Under the pieces are notes generated by a model, which was not told the origin of the DNA, ran no database searches, and worked only from the letters and a program-made list of their open reading frames with translations. A program made the translations under genes and the position numbers. A DNA stretch of 64,000 bases from positions 4,512,036-4,576,035 of the forward strand of contig NC_134524.1 in assembly GCF_027942865.1 (NCBI RefSeq), read 5' to 3'. The stretch is from Odontesthes bonariensis. Taxonomy: Eukaryota > Chordata > Actinopteri > Atheriniformes > Atherinopsidae. Position 1 is the first letter of the stretch. Each line of letters starts with the position of its first letter. Below, one piece after another: positions 34,311 through 59,526 of this stretch.

Positions 34311-37300
34311 CTAATGTGTGTCCATCAGTTCCTCAGAATCTGATGACTCCCCCTCTCTAGAGGATTCATCCTTCGCGCCAGCCACAACTTCAATGATATT
34401 TTCTAGGTATGGATTTCCCTTTGCTTCCTCGCAAACTCTCGCCAACACCGCTGTGCTTCCGGCTTTCTTCAGAGAACTCACAAGCTCTTTAAATATACTG
34501 AGCAGAGGATAGCAGTACTCAATCACACTGTGATCTGGCTTCGGAAAGCCGAAGAAAAAGCCACCAGAGTGCAAACCGAAAACCTGACCGTGAGCATCAA
34601 ACACCGGGGAGCCTGAGGAGCCATGATACATGGAAATGGAATTCTTGTAGGTCACAACAACATCTGCCAGCTGCTCCTTTTCGATCGCTTGCTTGACCGA
34701 GCAGACCGTAAATAAGTAATCCTGGTAGTCCTCTAAACTCTTGTCGACAGCCTGATCCCTCTCATCTTTTCTGATGATACATGTGGGATCCATTTTCTTC
34801 ACCTCACCTGCTGGGTGACCAACAACACAGGCCTCCCCATCCCCAGGCAGGGGACCAAACCTCTTCAGGAGCCCTGGTGGTACATCAGATGTCTCAGGGA
34901 TGAGCTCAAGCAGGACACAATCTAGTTGATCACTGCCAACAGGTGCTGGGATGTTTTGTCGGGACCCTGAAGTTATTGTAGAAAATGGATGGACGGAGGG
35001 ATTGTCAATAAACACTTTGGCATCAAGCTTTTTCGATCCAACAGCATGACTTTCAAAGTGGAACTCAGCAGTGATTTTAATATATTCCCACCACTTTTCT
35101 ATTCCCCGGTTTGCAAAGTCTTTGCATAAGTGGGCATTCGTCAGGATGAAGTTGTCAAACAGCACAAAGCCTGTGCCCTGAAATGACTTAGAGGAGCTGG
35201 TGTCACTTATCCTCAACAGACAAACTGACTCACTGAGCTTCACCAGCTCCCTCACTGTGGAAACTTTACTAAAAGACTGCTGGATCTTTCCAAAGTTCTC
35301 CTTGCTCACCTTCAGTGCTTTCTTAAAGGACTGACCAGGAAACCTGTTCTCCATCCATCCTTTCAGGCCCTGGAACTGCTCACGCAGAAGGTCATAGATC
35401 TCCTGCATGTTGACATTGGTGCCTGTCTCTCTAATAGCTTCTTTTACACTGATACCCTTCTCCTGTGCTCGCTCTAGGACTGATATTGTTTCGCTCTTGC
35501 TTTGTGAATCATTTGATGCACACTGGGTTTTCTGCTGTTCCTGTTTTACATGACTGGCCGGTTGTTTTCCATTACTGGCCGGTTGTTTTGTGCCTTTTGT
35601 TTTGAATCTTTTGTCCTTTGGAAGTTGAATCCTGAAACACCTTTTGTTCATCTTTCCACTGACAGATGCTGTGCACTTGGTGATGTCTTTGTTTTTGTTA
35701 TCGCACAGAGCGAAGTCGCTGAGATCGTCCACAAAGCGGCCATCTTGTTTCAGAGCCTGCTCCACGGTCATCTCACTCTTCTCTCCATAAACACAGAAAT
35801 ACTTAAACTCTTCACGAATATCTGTGCATCTAAAGATCTGCTTTGCCTTGGATTTACTGTCTTTCCCTCCCACATTTTCAATATAGAATACACAGTAATG
35901 TTCTTTCTCTTGGACCTGGTACCTTGTTTGGTTTTGGGCCTCCATAACCCTTTTTGATGTACTAACGGTCAGACATTCATCTTCCTCAACACAAGAACAA
36001 GGAAAATTTGTTGCAAGAAGAGACGCATCGGCCCCTTCACCCAACCTAATGATAATGTTCTCATCTGCTCCATTTATCTTTTGATTGAACTCATCTGCTA
36101 GATGGGATTTTATGGCCTCCAGCAATGTTTGTGGTTGATGACAGTCAATGGTGTATTTCTGGTCATCTGAACCGAATTTCACTTTGAAGCAATGTTCATG
36201 TTTTCCCTGCAGGGAATCAGAAGAGAAAATGAAGGTTAGAGTACAATAAAAGCACAGCTTATGCAGCATTTATAACAGTGAGTGCACTCACCGATGAAAC
36301 AGCATCCTTTGTGGACTCCTCCTTTACTTTCTTTTGAGCCTTCTGCAAAGCAAGAGAGAGATTTAGATTTTGAGAAAGTTCAAATAAACTGCCTGTTCAA
36401 AACAAAAAGTCACACGATCTAATATTGTGTTGGACCTCCAGCTCTGATTACAGCACACATTCGCTGTGGCATTGTTTCGATAAGATTCTGCAGATTCTGT
36501 TGTCATAACATTTATTTCCGTCCAGAGTTGCATTCATTTTCTGCCAAGATCTTGTAGTGACGATGGAAGAGACGGATTCTCAAATGGATTAAGGACTCTG
36601 TGGGGGCCAATCCATGTGTGAAAATTATGTCTCATGCTCCCTGAACCACTTCCACAATTTGAGCCCCATGAATCCTGGCATTGTCATCTTGGAATATACC
36701 TGAGCCATCAGGGAAGTGAAAATCCACTGATGGACCCTCACCAAGGGCGATGAGACTCACTACAGGAAGGAGGTCGACCTTCTGACCACGTGGTGCAGAA
36801 GTAACAACCTCCTGCTGAATGTCAGCAAGACCAAGGACCAAGACCAATTGTTAGCGATGCAAGCCACCCTGCTCACAATTTGTTCAGCCTCCTGTCATCC
36901 GGGAAAAGGTATAGGAGCCTCCGCTCCCAAACCACCAGACTCACCAACAGCTTCACCAACAGCTTCATCCACCAGGCTGTTAGGATGTTAAACTCTCTCC
37001 CCTCACCACCCTCAATCACCAGGCTGGATGGAAGATGAGAACCCCCCCCCCATGACTGTCTTTGGACTATTATTCTGCCACTTGCACACTTAAGGCTCTA
37101 GCATGGTTGCCGCGTCTGCTAGCGCGAGCGGTGTTGATGACGTCACGATTTCGTGCCCGCAATATATAGTGGCGCAAGTCGTTGCGCCAGTAGTTGCAAT
37201 TTTCTCCGTCACAGAGGTGGCGCTGCTACGTTAAGGTTACCGCTACTCTACAACCACGAAAGTGGAGAAGAAAACAATGCCTCTGTCAAGAGCAGGAATA

Positions 37301-39785
37301 CTGTAATTAATGATACTGCTGCAGTTTTCGGATCATTTTAATTTTTTAATTCAGTTAATAGAGGTGAAGGTTTGAAGCCCCCGGCATCAACTGCCCTCTT
37401 CTCTGCCTTCACGTATCTGTCCCGTAGCTTCTTCCACACATTCTTACAGAACTCTCCCTCTTTCCCCAAAGTTCTGCCCATCTCTGTGCACCAGTTTTGG
37501 GAGTTTACGTGCTCCCTGTGCTGTTTCACTGCAGTTTCGCTCATCAGTTTCGCCCATCACGCTGTGTTTAAAATCATATTAACTAAAAAATTATACTTTT
37601 ACTTCCAAGAATGGAAATGTAAGGAGTGGCATATAACATATGTACAATGTATTATTCTTAATATTCACGGTAGATTTTGGTAGGTATGTTGGGTAGGCTT
37701 ATTGCTGTAAAGCCTCAGCTGCTTGTGCCATCTAATGCGCTCCTGCACTATGTGCCCCACATGAAGGATCGGACAGTGGTGTGCGCAGCTAAGATCATGT
37801 TTCTTTCCTCAAGCCAATGACAAGAACTTCCGTGAGAAGTAACGCGAACGTCTGAATCATGCGGGAATTGCGGGCGGGAGCGGGACTGTAAATTCTGTCC
37901 CGCGCAGGCCTCTAGTGGGAACCTCCTTTCATCAGTGTTTTGTCTAGTTGGGCCCACGACACCTCCAGGAGGCTAGACAATGACCACTGGCGTCCCAGAG
38001 TCACTCCCCTAATGCCAGCCAACACTGCCCCTCACAACAACCATCTTTTTTCTTTTTTTACAGCCACAAGCAGTGGCGGTTGGTCAATAGAGGGCGCTAG
38101 AGCGCCGCCCCTCCCGTGAATCAACCATAACAAATATGAAATTAATTATACATTTGTACATTGCGTTTTTACTCGTGCAGTGGTGTGATAGACTCTGCTG
38201 TAGGCTACATGCCACTGCCAGCAACCATTAAATGCTTTCGACTTTAAGATAGGCTTGCTATTTGCTATTGGATATAAAGCCTTCCTCCAGGTGGTCGCCG
38301 GTAACACTGGAGTCTATGAGAGCTAGCAAACTTTTTTACCGCGAACAAGCAGAGGCAGCTTTTCATTGGCGCATGAAAAATGTATTCTAGTTCACAGCTC
38401 TGTGCGCCCAGACCAATGGCAGAGTTTTCCTTATTTTTAATCTTAACGTGATTGGACAATTCATCGAATCAATCACGTCCATCAAGCAAGCATCCGAGGA
38501 AGCGCCGGGCTCTCGGGGAAGAAGACCACAGACAGTAGGATTGCTGCAGAGGTGAGTCTCTGTTGTAGAAATTAGTTGTTGTCCATTTTTCAGTGCAGTC
38601 AAATCAAGTCAGCTTTATTTATATTGCACATTTAAAAACATCAGAATTGATCCAGTCTTCTATATTAGTCCTCAAAACATTAGACACACCTACCTTTTAA
38701 TGTGGTCTTTGTTTTTCCTGAATATTTGTACATTTTGCAATAGAATAGGAAATTCAGAACCATCATCCCTCCCTACTATTATGTTGTGGTTATGGTATAA
38801 CATATGGTCTATTTTCATTAAAGTAGCCTACTTTCTGAATCTATTCTGCCCCAAAACTCTTCATTTTTGATCAACCCAATGTCTGTCTCTAACTGTATTG
38901 ATAGTTTAACAATGATCTAGTTGACTGGTGTTTAGATGGTGTAACATGTGGTCTATTCTAATTACAGTAGCCTATATTTCTTTATCTATTCTGTCCCAAA
39001 ACTCTTTATTTAAGGTCAACAATATCCAAAGTATCTCTCTAATTGTATTAATACTTGAACAATGGTCTAGTTTAGGTGGTTTTTAGAATTTGTGTGTTGT
39101 GTTCTGATTGTGAGGTGCTATTTGACCCGTCACGCGCAACTGCGCCCCCCCAACAAATTGAATCACCAGCCGCCACTGGCCACAAGCTACCTCGGCCTCT
39201 CACCAACTGCACACCAGTCACAGCGGGGTGGGGATGCAAACCCTGGGTTCGGGTAGGGGGAAAAATAAAAGAGGTAAAGATAAGTAGGAATGGGATTCAA
39301 ACCCTGGTTCTAAGAAATAAGAAAAGTAGATCTTGGGTCAAAAAAGGTTGGGCACCCCTGCTTTAGTCGATGGAGTGCCACCTAGCGTAGCGTAGCTCGA
39401 CCCACTAGCCACCCCCCAGCAGAACCCAAGCAACAGGGACTCCAGGCTGGCTGGCTGGGCGATATTCAGGAAGAGGAGGTACAGCCCTAAAGTCAAGCCC
39501 GTGTTTCACCATCAACCTGTTCACGTTGAAAACTCACCGGATAGTCTGAAATCCTCGACTTTTTTGTCGGTGGGCTTTTAACGCCAGGAGAGTCCTGAAA
39601 ACAGGATGCACACAACTCAGCTGGGGATGCAGTCCACGCAATAAAAAAAAGTTAAGATGACGAGTTTTAAGCAATGATGACAGAAAACTGTGATAAACCA
39701 AGCTGTTACTTACATTTGCCTTCTCCAAAAAGTTCCTGATATCCGGTAATTTCTCCTTCCCAGCATTTTTCCTTTTGGGATCCAT
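34311..39785 (-). CDS. FAM111-like serine protease
   Basis: Three coding exons, all phase 0, join to 672 codons: 39785-39714 ([20 protein letters not shown]...), 36342-36292 ([15 protein letters not shown]...) and 36206-34311. The last exon holds two ubiquitin-like stretches (about residues 42-125 and 140-212), a charged linker, and a trypsin-like domain from about residue 360. The triad is visible: His400 in LTNAHL, Asp470 in [10 protein letters not shown] and Ser572 in [10 protein letters not shown]. Known FAM111 proteins cleave DNA-bound proteins at replication forks and restrict some viruses. The usual length (about 600-730) fits. I see no clear PCNA-binding motif at the N terminus. The start codon is the first ATG after a good acceptor (GTGCTGGCAG), so a 5' non-coding exon is likely. 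The large first intron is full of transposons. No disabling change was seen. Confidence 0.85.
36740..37065 (+). mobile_element. Internally deleted LINE fragment
   Basis: The plus strand reads [20 protein letters not shown], then jumps to [20 protein letters not shown] and [13 protein letters not shown]. Both parts belong to the C-terminal half of the same kind of fish LINE reverse transcriptase as at 14.4-15.0 kb. The middle is deleted. It lies within FAM111-like intron 1. Confidence 0.65.
37340..37544 (-). mobile_element. MADF-like domain remnant of a DNA transposon
   Basis: A 68-codon minus-strand frame reads [20 protein letters not shown] and DRYVKAEKR, resembling the MADF DNA-binding domain found as second protein in Harbinger-type elements. 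The surrounding segment (about 37.1-37.9 kb) is repeat-like but its ends were not resolved. Confidence 0.45.
38071..39178. mobile_element. hAT-type element with perfect 8-bp target duplication
   Basis: The ends CAGTGGCGGTTGG and CAGCCGCCACTG are flanked by GCCACAAG on both sides (38063-38070, 39179-39186). The host repeat exists unsplit at 12718-12915, which supplies the empty site. No transposase domain was recognised. It lies within FAM111-like intron 1. Confidence 0.85.
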
Positions 39786-40045
39786 TTTCACCTGCCAGCA
39801 CAGAGATAAAGTTGGAGAACAATTGGTTCAGGCTGTGTGAAAACCTCTCTATAAACCGCTGCCTCTATTTCCTGTTTTCCATAGTGGAATCAGGGACAGC
39901 TCAACACTTTACTGTCGTTCTGTAGAATGGAGCAACAAGTTAAAGGATTTTAATGATAGTTTGCCTTGGCATATTGTAGAAATTGACATGACAAAAGCAC
40001 ACAGCCAAAGCTGTATAAACAGTATCTGTGTTTTACAGTAAAAAT

Positions 40046-40529
40046 TAGGGCTGGGACTTTAGCGCGTTAATTTCGATTAATTAACTACACACATATAAGC
40101 ACGTTAAAAAAAATAACGCATTTTAATCGCACACTATAATTATTATTATTATTTTATTTTTTTAAATACAGACGGATGGAAGCGTCGACAAGAGCGTGGT
40201 TATGTGCAGATTATGCAACAAGGAATTCGCGTATCACCGCAGCGTATCAAGCCTCAAATATCACCTCAACGCTAAACATGTAGCAGCTAGCGTGGAAGCT
40301 AACGGGGGCCCAACGCAGCTTAACATCCAAGATTCTATATACTGTGTTTTCATGCATGCTACATTCAGATTTCAAATAGGGATATGTTCTGTGTTTGTTG
40401 AAATATTGTTGAAAATGTTAATTTTCTAAAGGATAAAGTATATGCGATTAAAATGCGATTAATTTCGATTAATTAATTTCAAAGCCTGTAGTTAACTCGA
40501 TTAAAAATTTTAATCGAGTCACAGCCCTA
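40046..40529 (+). mobile_element. Short hAT element with BED zinc finger (TAGGGCTGGG ends)
   Basis: TAGGGCTGGGACTTTAGCGC and a right end reading CACAGCCCTA are bounded by perfect 8-bp repeats GTAAAAAT (40038-40045, 40530-40537). Inside, 40196-40300 encodes MCRLCNKEFAYHRSVSSLKY followed by HLNAKH, a C-x2-C...H-x4-H BED finger as in hAT transposases. The rest of the transposase is gone. The same family occurs at 62595-63274. Confidence 0.85.
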
Positions 40530-41579
40530 GTAAAAATGTTTAAAAAAAAAAGCTCATTTTTTAAGATTACACATCCAGTTTACTGTTCACATTGGCATAA
40601 ATCTAAATTCCTCTTCTTCTTTCGGCCTTTCCCTTTTATCAGAGCCCGCCCCAGCGAGTGGATCTCGCTGATTTGGCGCTCGTTTTACTCCGGCTGCCCT
40701 TCCTGACCCAACCCTCACCATTTTGGCACCGATCTAAATTCTGAAATAAAATTCTGCATAAAGCCGACTCAGCTCCAGTGTTTCTGGGGTTTCAGCTCAA
40801 CAATGACAGCATTTCTCTGCAACTACAAAACTCTGTGTAAACCTTATCGGCATGAAAATAAAGCACGTCCATGTTAAGTAACACCTGGAGTTACATCACA
40901 TGACACCAGATCTTCCCCTCCCCCACAGGGTTGGAGCGAATAAACATTCTTTCTGCGACTATCAATCTTTGAACTCTGCCATAAACTGTCTGCAAAAACA
41001 TGAACACACACGCACACATTTCTTTATAAGCCTGTGGTAAGCGCTCATTTATGACTCACCGAGTTTTCCTGACTGGAAAGTCACTGCCAACTTGAAAACA
41101 AGCGGTGAGAAATGAGGAAATGATTCAGAGGTGGAAGAACGGAGCTGAATCTGACGGATTCAAAAGATCTCACTTGTGGATAAAACACCGCTGGCGAGCA
41201 CCTGGTTCTGCCGTCGGTCCGTCTTCTGTCCTCCGCTGATAAAGACTGCGTCAGCAGAGGTTAGAGGCTCTTCGTATAATGGCGCGACTTTAGTGGGAAC
41301 CAATCAGCGAGCAGAACGTCATTATGGACATGTTGAATTCACGGCAGCTGGGAACTCCGAGCTTTAAGAGAACTTTCTAGAAACTTTAGGTTTCCAACTT
41401 GGTAAAAAAAACACTTCTTTCTTTTGAGTTCTGGGCCTCTTCTAAGCCGTCCTCTTGCTGGTTTCCCTGCCTCACAGCGCCACATTAAAACAACACCAGA
41501 AAAGTTTGTGAACCTTAAAAAAAAAGCTGTGCTTCTGACTCATTTGTCTGCATGAATTTAAAAACTTCATGATCACGTA

Positions 41580-42890
41580 GTGTTGTCACGATACGGTGCC
41601 AACAAGTACTTTGATACTTTTCCAAATAAAAAGAAAACACAATAGAATTCTATTCCTTTCAATAGAAACTCTCAGAACTATAACTGTGTATCAGTAAATA
41701 AAATAAAATACCACAAAGACCGGCTTTTCTAATGGTAGCTAAATGGCGTCACTGTGCTCATTTGTTTTAAAGCCGGAGTAATTCCACATAGCACTTTGCG
41801 CACCTGGTTTATCTACGAGTTGTGGCGTGTTGAGGGTTGCAGCAGCTGACATTCTCTCCCTTCTCCTGTCTCTCCTTTATCTCTATCACTGCACGCTAAA
41901 AAAGAAAGGAAAAAGAGAAAAAGCACCGGTCTCATCCAACCTAGTGTAGTTTACCCTATTAGTGTAACACTATTTCTAGTCTCTACCAGCCTGTTGTGAA
42001 ACCTGCTGTACTTAGTATCTAATACTTAATACTAATACTGTACTTAGTATCTAATACTTAATACTACTACTGTACTTAGTATTTTAGTATCTGCTGTCTA
42101 ATATCCTGAAAATATGCTTTTACTAAGTTAACAACTACTCCAGGGACTCTAAAATAAGGCTATGTGGCACTGAACCAAATTCATTTGCTAGATCCAGAAA
42201 TATAACATGCAAGTCTTTTTTCTCACTCTTGGCTGTCTGAATCTGATGCCAAATCATGCTAGTGTGCTCTAAACACCCTGTGAAACCTGGTATTCCTGCC
42301 TTCTGCACAGTAGTATCTATTAAGCTATTCTTTTCTCAATAACTAGCTAATCTCTGTGCAACTAAACTAAAGAAAAGCTTCCCCTCTACATTTAGGAGAG
42401 AGATCATCCGACTCTTTCTCCTTTGGAACAAGAAAGCCTCCTGCCCTACACCATTCTCTAGGAATAACCCGTTTCTCCCAAAGCACTCGCCGTGCTGCTC
42501 GGGTCCCCCCTCCCCCCCAGCAGAACCCGAGCAGCCGGGACCCCAGGCTGACTGGGTGACGGTCACAAAGAGGAGGCTGTAATGGTAAATTCTGTCTCTT
42601 AAGCCCCGTTTCCACTACGCAGTCTTATTTCAGTGTTTCCACTACCACGAAAATGTCCCGGTCCCATGGAACCCGTTACCATGTCTGTAACCCTTCTGCT
42701 TGGGGTACCTAGCACACAGGACCGGTTCCAGGCTCTGCTCAGTACGGTACCACCTCTATCGCTGCACGCGAAAAAAGAAAAGAGAAAAGGAAAACGTACC
42801 GGTCTCATTCAAGCGCAGTATAGTACCGTTTTAAATGCCTAGGTACCGCGGTACCAATTTAGTACCGGTATATCGGACAAGCCTACAATC
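41580..42890. repeat. Mosaic of degraded DNA-transposon sequence
   Basis: TGTTGTCACGATACGGTGCC near 41583 and TAGTACCGGTATATCGGACA near 42861 look like ends of one degraded element. From 42602 there is a piece of the AGCCCCGTTTCCACT Harbinger family seen at 7468-8256. A (TAATACT)n-like stretch lies near 42020-42075. Boundaries are uncertain. Confidence 0.35.
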
Positions 42891-43121
42891 ACATAAAACT
42901 GACAAAAAACTGATAAAAACTTATCTTTTCTCATCACATTCTGGTTCTTTTAAACAACTAAATAGTCTTTTATTTAGTTTGTCAAAGCAATAACAAATGC
43001 ATCGACATGAGAGCATCAGTTAAGCAAAAACAATCCAGCAAAATAAAAAATCTTCCCACTGCTTCACTGAAGCATCACTACACCAGACCACCACTGAAAC
43101 TTTGATAAGGTTTTATAAATA

Positions 43122-43127
43122 TTTATT
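43122..43127 (-). terminator. Candidate polyadenylation signal of RNF175
   Basis: TTTATT on the plus strand is AATAAA on the minus strand, about 560 bases after the RNF175 stop codon. It is plausible but not unique in this AT-rich 3' region. Confidence 0.35.
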
Positions 43128-43685
43128 AAAGTCATCACCAGCACTCGTCTCCATAAGGAAACCGACCAAACTCGACCTGCCGAATGTTTTGAGGGCGATT
43201 CTGCTGTAATACGTTGACTTTTACGGTCAATAAATGTTAAATAAGCTGCACAATGGACATCGTATAAAACACAACAAAAGACATTTCAAATCAAGCTTTT
43301 GTAACAAAGCTAAATTAAATATAAAACAGCGGCTTAGGCAAAACTGTCTCTTTCTGTGATCAATGTGCAAAGAGTTGCAGCGTTAGAAAAAACAGGAACT
43401 TGTTAGTGGTGTCGAATAGTCCGGCGGGCGGGAGTGTGCACATAAAACCTAATTTCTACGTCATGCTACAAAGGAAAGCGGCACTTTGTCTTAACGGAAA
43501 AGGCATGCATGGGACGCGACTTTCAAATACTGGATCTGTGCTTAAGGTTTCCGGAGATGGCAGGATCCCAGGACCGTGTGGGTTCACCAGCGTTCAGTCC
43601 GTGAACTCAAAGAGCAGAATGAGTCAGGTCCACAAACTGCTGACTTTAAGGGCTTCTGTGATGCACGGCGGCATTCCTCAGGGAT

Positions 43686-56354
<12,669 letters not shown>

Positions 56355-56486
56355 CCTCTCTTTTCTGCCCTCCACTTGTGCAGTCCAGCCGGTGACAGGG
56401 GCAGTTAGCCACTGAGATACCGGTATGGCAACCCAAGAGGGTCACAACTGCCAGAGCGCTCATCGCTGTGTTTGGATCGTCCACAC

Positions 56487-57067
56487 CAGGGGCGTTGCTG
56501 GGCATACAGCTGTACGGGGGCCCAGGCCCCCAGCCAGAACACCACTGCCTTACTGTCAAGAGGTGTGACCAGAATGGCATGTGTGGGTGGGCAGTTAGCT
56601 CATCTGGGGGGGCAGAAAACAATTAAAAAAAAAAAAAATCGGTGGAAAACCACTACTACAACCTCAAGCATAATAATAATAATAATAATAATAAAAATAA
56701 AAATAATAATAGTAATAATTCAATTCGGTAGTGAAAATATGGTCACACTGGCATAAATCATGACCGTCAATTTTGTTAACCGTGTGGAATTTTTTTTTTT
56801 TTTTGAGGGTTTAAATTCAAGTAGATACTTTGGGCACGACATCCAGCCAACTCCAGCTTTTTATTACCTTCATTAAGTCTACATTTCAGATCATTATATA
56901 CAACAAAAAAATCCTAAAATGTGATAACAAAAAAATAAATAAAGCTATAAACTTTGCAGATATATACTTTTTTTTTCTGGCCATTTTTTTAGATGGACAG
57001 GGCATTTCTTAGGTGGGCAGGACTTGTTCCTGGATGGGCACTGCCCCCCCCCCCAGCCACGCCCCTG
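56487..57067. mobile_element. hAT-like element with CAGGGGCGT ends, next to the RNF175 promoter
   Basis: The left end CAGGGGCGTTGCTGGG and the inverted right end CAGGGGCGTGGCTGGGG differ by about one base over 16. No matching 8-bp flanks were found. The interior is AT-rich with a (TAA)n run near 56670-56720. It starts about 130 bp upstream of the RNF175 start codon. Confidence 0.6.
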
Positions 57068-57069
57068 CT

Positions 57070-58450
57070 TACTGTAGACAGAAAATTAGCCTTTACTGGA
57101 TGTATAAGAACATTTATTCAAATTTGCATGAACCTCAACAGGTTTAACAGAGCTATAGGCTACCTAAGCAAATAAAAAACACTTTTGAGTTCAGTCATTT
57201 AGCTTTTTAATTCCTTCTCCTCTTCCAATACTCTGCTCCTCATTCTGTTACAGCAACATGAAAAAAAAAAAAAAAAAAAAAAAAAAAAACACAATTTACT
57301 CTGCATGCATCCATTATGTATACAGGTACATTATGTATGTTGATGTATTCCATTCTCGTATAACCTTTTCAGTCTTTAAAAAGTTTTCCTGTTTCAATTT
57401 CCTCATGCCTAAGATAGTTTAGTAAATAGGCAAATAAATCAGACGTTACTCAACAGTTACTCAGTACTTGAGCACTTTTTTACTCTCACTCAAGTAATTA
57501 TTTGGATGACTACTTTTTACTTGAGTCACATTATTCTAAAGTAACAGTACTTTTACTCGAGTACAATTTTTGGCCACTCTACCCACCTCTGGTTGTGCCT
57601 CACTGGTGAAATGTAAACGTCACACATGCCAAATAGAGGCATTGCAGAATTGTGAGTGATGACGGTGTCACGGAATAGAGTAGCACGAGTATCGAAGCCA
57701 GCTTGTCGTCACATAAGGCCTTTCAAGTCAGGACTAATGCACCTCTGTTGTGCTTTCTTCCAAAGATTGTTAAGCTCTGCAGCAGCCTGCTGATGATGCA
57801 TTGATCTGAATCAGGTTTGTTGAAGCAGGGAAACATCCAAAACCCGCAGGACAGCGGCCCCTTGAGGACCGACTTTGGACATCCCTGCTCTGTACAGGCA
57901 TTTTTCACCTGGGTAATCCAATATTAACACTCAGACTGCTTCAATGCAGAAAGCTGTGCAATGTCAAGGTTACCCCAAAAGGTGGTGCTGTTCACTCTAG
58001 AAAGCTCATAAATTAAGTCAGACAAGTAGGTCCAAGCTTTTGAAATGAATCTTTGGTTTGTTACAAATGAGAGTTTAGCATTACTAGCTTATTAAGTTTA
58101 ATATCTTACTAGAGTAGAATCTTGCAGTTTACTTTGTTTAGAAGTACATGAGAATAAAACAGGTTAACGTAGAACAATTGTAGAATTAAGCATTTAAAAA
58201 CAGCGCTTTAGTATTTTCTTACCATGGCCTCTTTGAATGTGTATCAATATTAAACTTGTGTTTAAAGTGTGAGGTCATTCAGTTCTGAGAAATTATCCCA
58301 AAGCAGCGTTTCAACATGGTACATTTATTTTTAAAGTCCTCTACATCCCTCAGCGGGGAGGGATTATGTTGTGTTTAGTGCTAAATAATTAGCATGTTGA
58401 GCTTTAGTTGAAATTGCAAAGGGCACAACAATAAGGCCGACTCAAACCAC
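57070..58450. other. Intergenic with repeat fragments
   Basis: A long poly-A run lies at about 57260-57289. Near 57440-57590 is the end of a common fish repeat with AGTAACAGTACTTTTACTC, and near 57800-57895 a relative of the MITE at 3000-3202. No gene was seen. Confidence 0.5.
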
Positions 58451-58652
58451 TTAGTTTCACTTTGCATCAGATGGATTTATTTCTTCAACACAAATCACAC
58501 GAATCCAACTTTATAATGATGCGACAGAAGAAAAGAAGAAGTCCCATCATGTGAAATCGGCACCTTCTTTTCAACAGTGGACCTGTGGGAAGAAGGAAAT
58601 TCAGTCACCAAAAAACACAACTCCAAGCTAATATTCACCACTAAAATTAAAG

Positions 58653-58745
58653 TCGCTCAGACATCCAAGGAAGGTTTGGGCCATCTTTGGTCGTGAGACC
58701 TCTGGTGGAAACTACGAATGGCAGGGAAAAGCATCATCACAGCGA
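58653..58745 (-). ncRNA. SNORD14: C/D-box snoRNA U14 (SNORD14), copy 5 of 5
   Basis: Minus-strand 93-mer with C box GTGATGA (58740-58734), D box CTGA (58660-58657) and a terminal GTCGCT/AGCGAC stem. It contains CATTCGTAGTTTCCACCAGA, matching the conserved U14 18S-rRNA-pairing domain. Its 3' end is 71 nt from the exon 7 acceptor side. U14 is required for early 18S rRNA processing and guides one 2'-O-methylation. Confidence 0.9.
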
Positions 58746-58931
58746 CTAGACCAACAAAAATAATGCCAACCTAAACATACACACCAGTTTCTCAATCATT
58801 GGTCAGCAATGTTAGGACTCTTCTGCTCTGTCATCGGTCCAAACAGCCCAGGGGAAAGATGATCAGCCTAAAATAACACGATAAGAGTTAGTTCTGAAAG
58901 AGAAGAACGGGAAGTTTACAACATCTACTGT

Positions 58932-59024
58932 TCGCTCAGACATCCAAGGAAGGTTTGGGCCATCTTTGGTCGTTAGACCTCTGGTGGAAACTACGAATGG
59001 CAGGGAAAAGCATCATCACAGCAA
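58932..59024 (-). ncRNA. SNORD14: C/D-box snoRNA U14 (SNORD14), copy 4 of 5
   Basis: Same organisation as the other copies; it differs at a base in the middle (GTCTAACGACC instead of GTCTCACGACC). The terminal stem has one wobble pair (TTGCT/AGCGA). Its 3' end lies 65 nt from exon 6. Confidence 0.88.
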
Positions 59025-59221
59025 CTAGAACAAAAAAATAATGCCAACCTAAACATACATACCAGTTTCTCAATCATTGGTCAGCAATGTTAGGACTCTG
59101 CTGCTTTGTCATCGGTCCAAACAGCCCCGGGGAAAGATGTTCAGCCTAAAATGAAACAACAAGTTTGCTTTGAAATGGGAAAACTCAAATAGAAAAAGAA
59201 ATAAAAATGTAAATCTATTGT

Positions 59222-59314
59222 TCGCTCAGACATCCAAGGAAGGTTTGGGCCATCTTTGGTCGTGAGACCTCTGGTGGAAACTACGAATGGCAGGGAAAAG
59301 CATCATCACAGCGA
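59222..59314 (-). ncRNA. SNORD14: C/D-box snoRNA U14 (SNORD14), copy 3 of 5
   Basis: C box GTGATGA, D box CTGA, TCGCT/AGCGA stem and the CATTCGTAGTTTCCACC domain are all intact. It lies in intron 4 of the host, 77 nt from exon 5. Confidence 0.9.
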
Positions 59315-59526
59315 CCAGTGAGTACAGCTGGACTTCTAAAATTCCATATACTCCATCACTGCTGGATACCAACCTGGAACCAACCGCTGATGCAGGAGCT
59401 TCCTTCCACTGGAGACCAGCTAACGTAGCCCTCAGCAGAGACCGTGTACCTGAAACAAACATGTAGGATGTTAAGTTCTGGAGCACATGGGATGGGGCAG
59501 ATGATATGGTCTACGTTTATATTATG

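Noticed and set aside
41360-41400. TTCTAGAA as a STAT or interferon site for the FAM111-like gene
   Set aside because: Spacing does not match a standard GAS or ISRE element, and the transcription start is unknown.
59226-59486. Apparent repeated membrane-tail exon (AVMMLFPAIRSFHQRSHDQR)
   Set aside because: The block is a C/D-box snoRNA: C and D boxes, closing stem and U14 core explain its conservation, and the frame upstream is not kept between copies.
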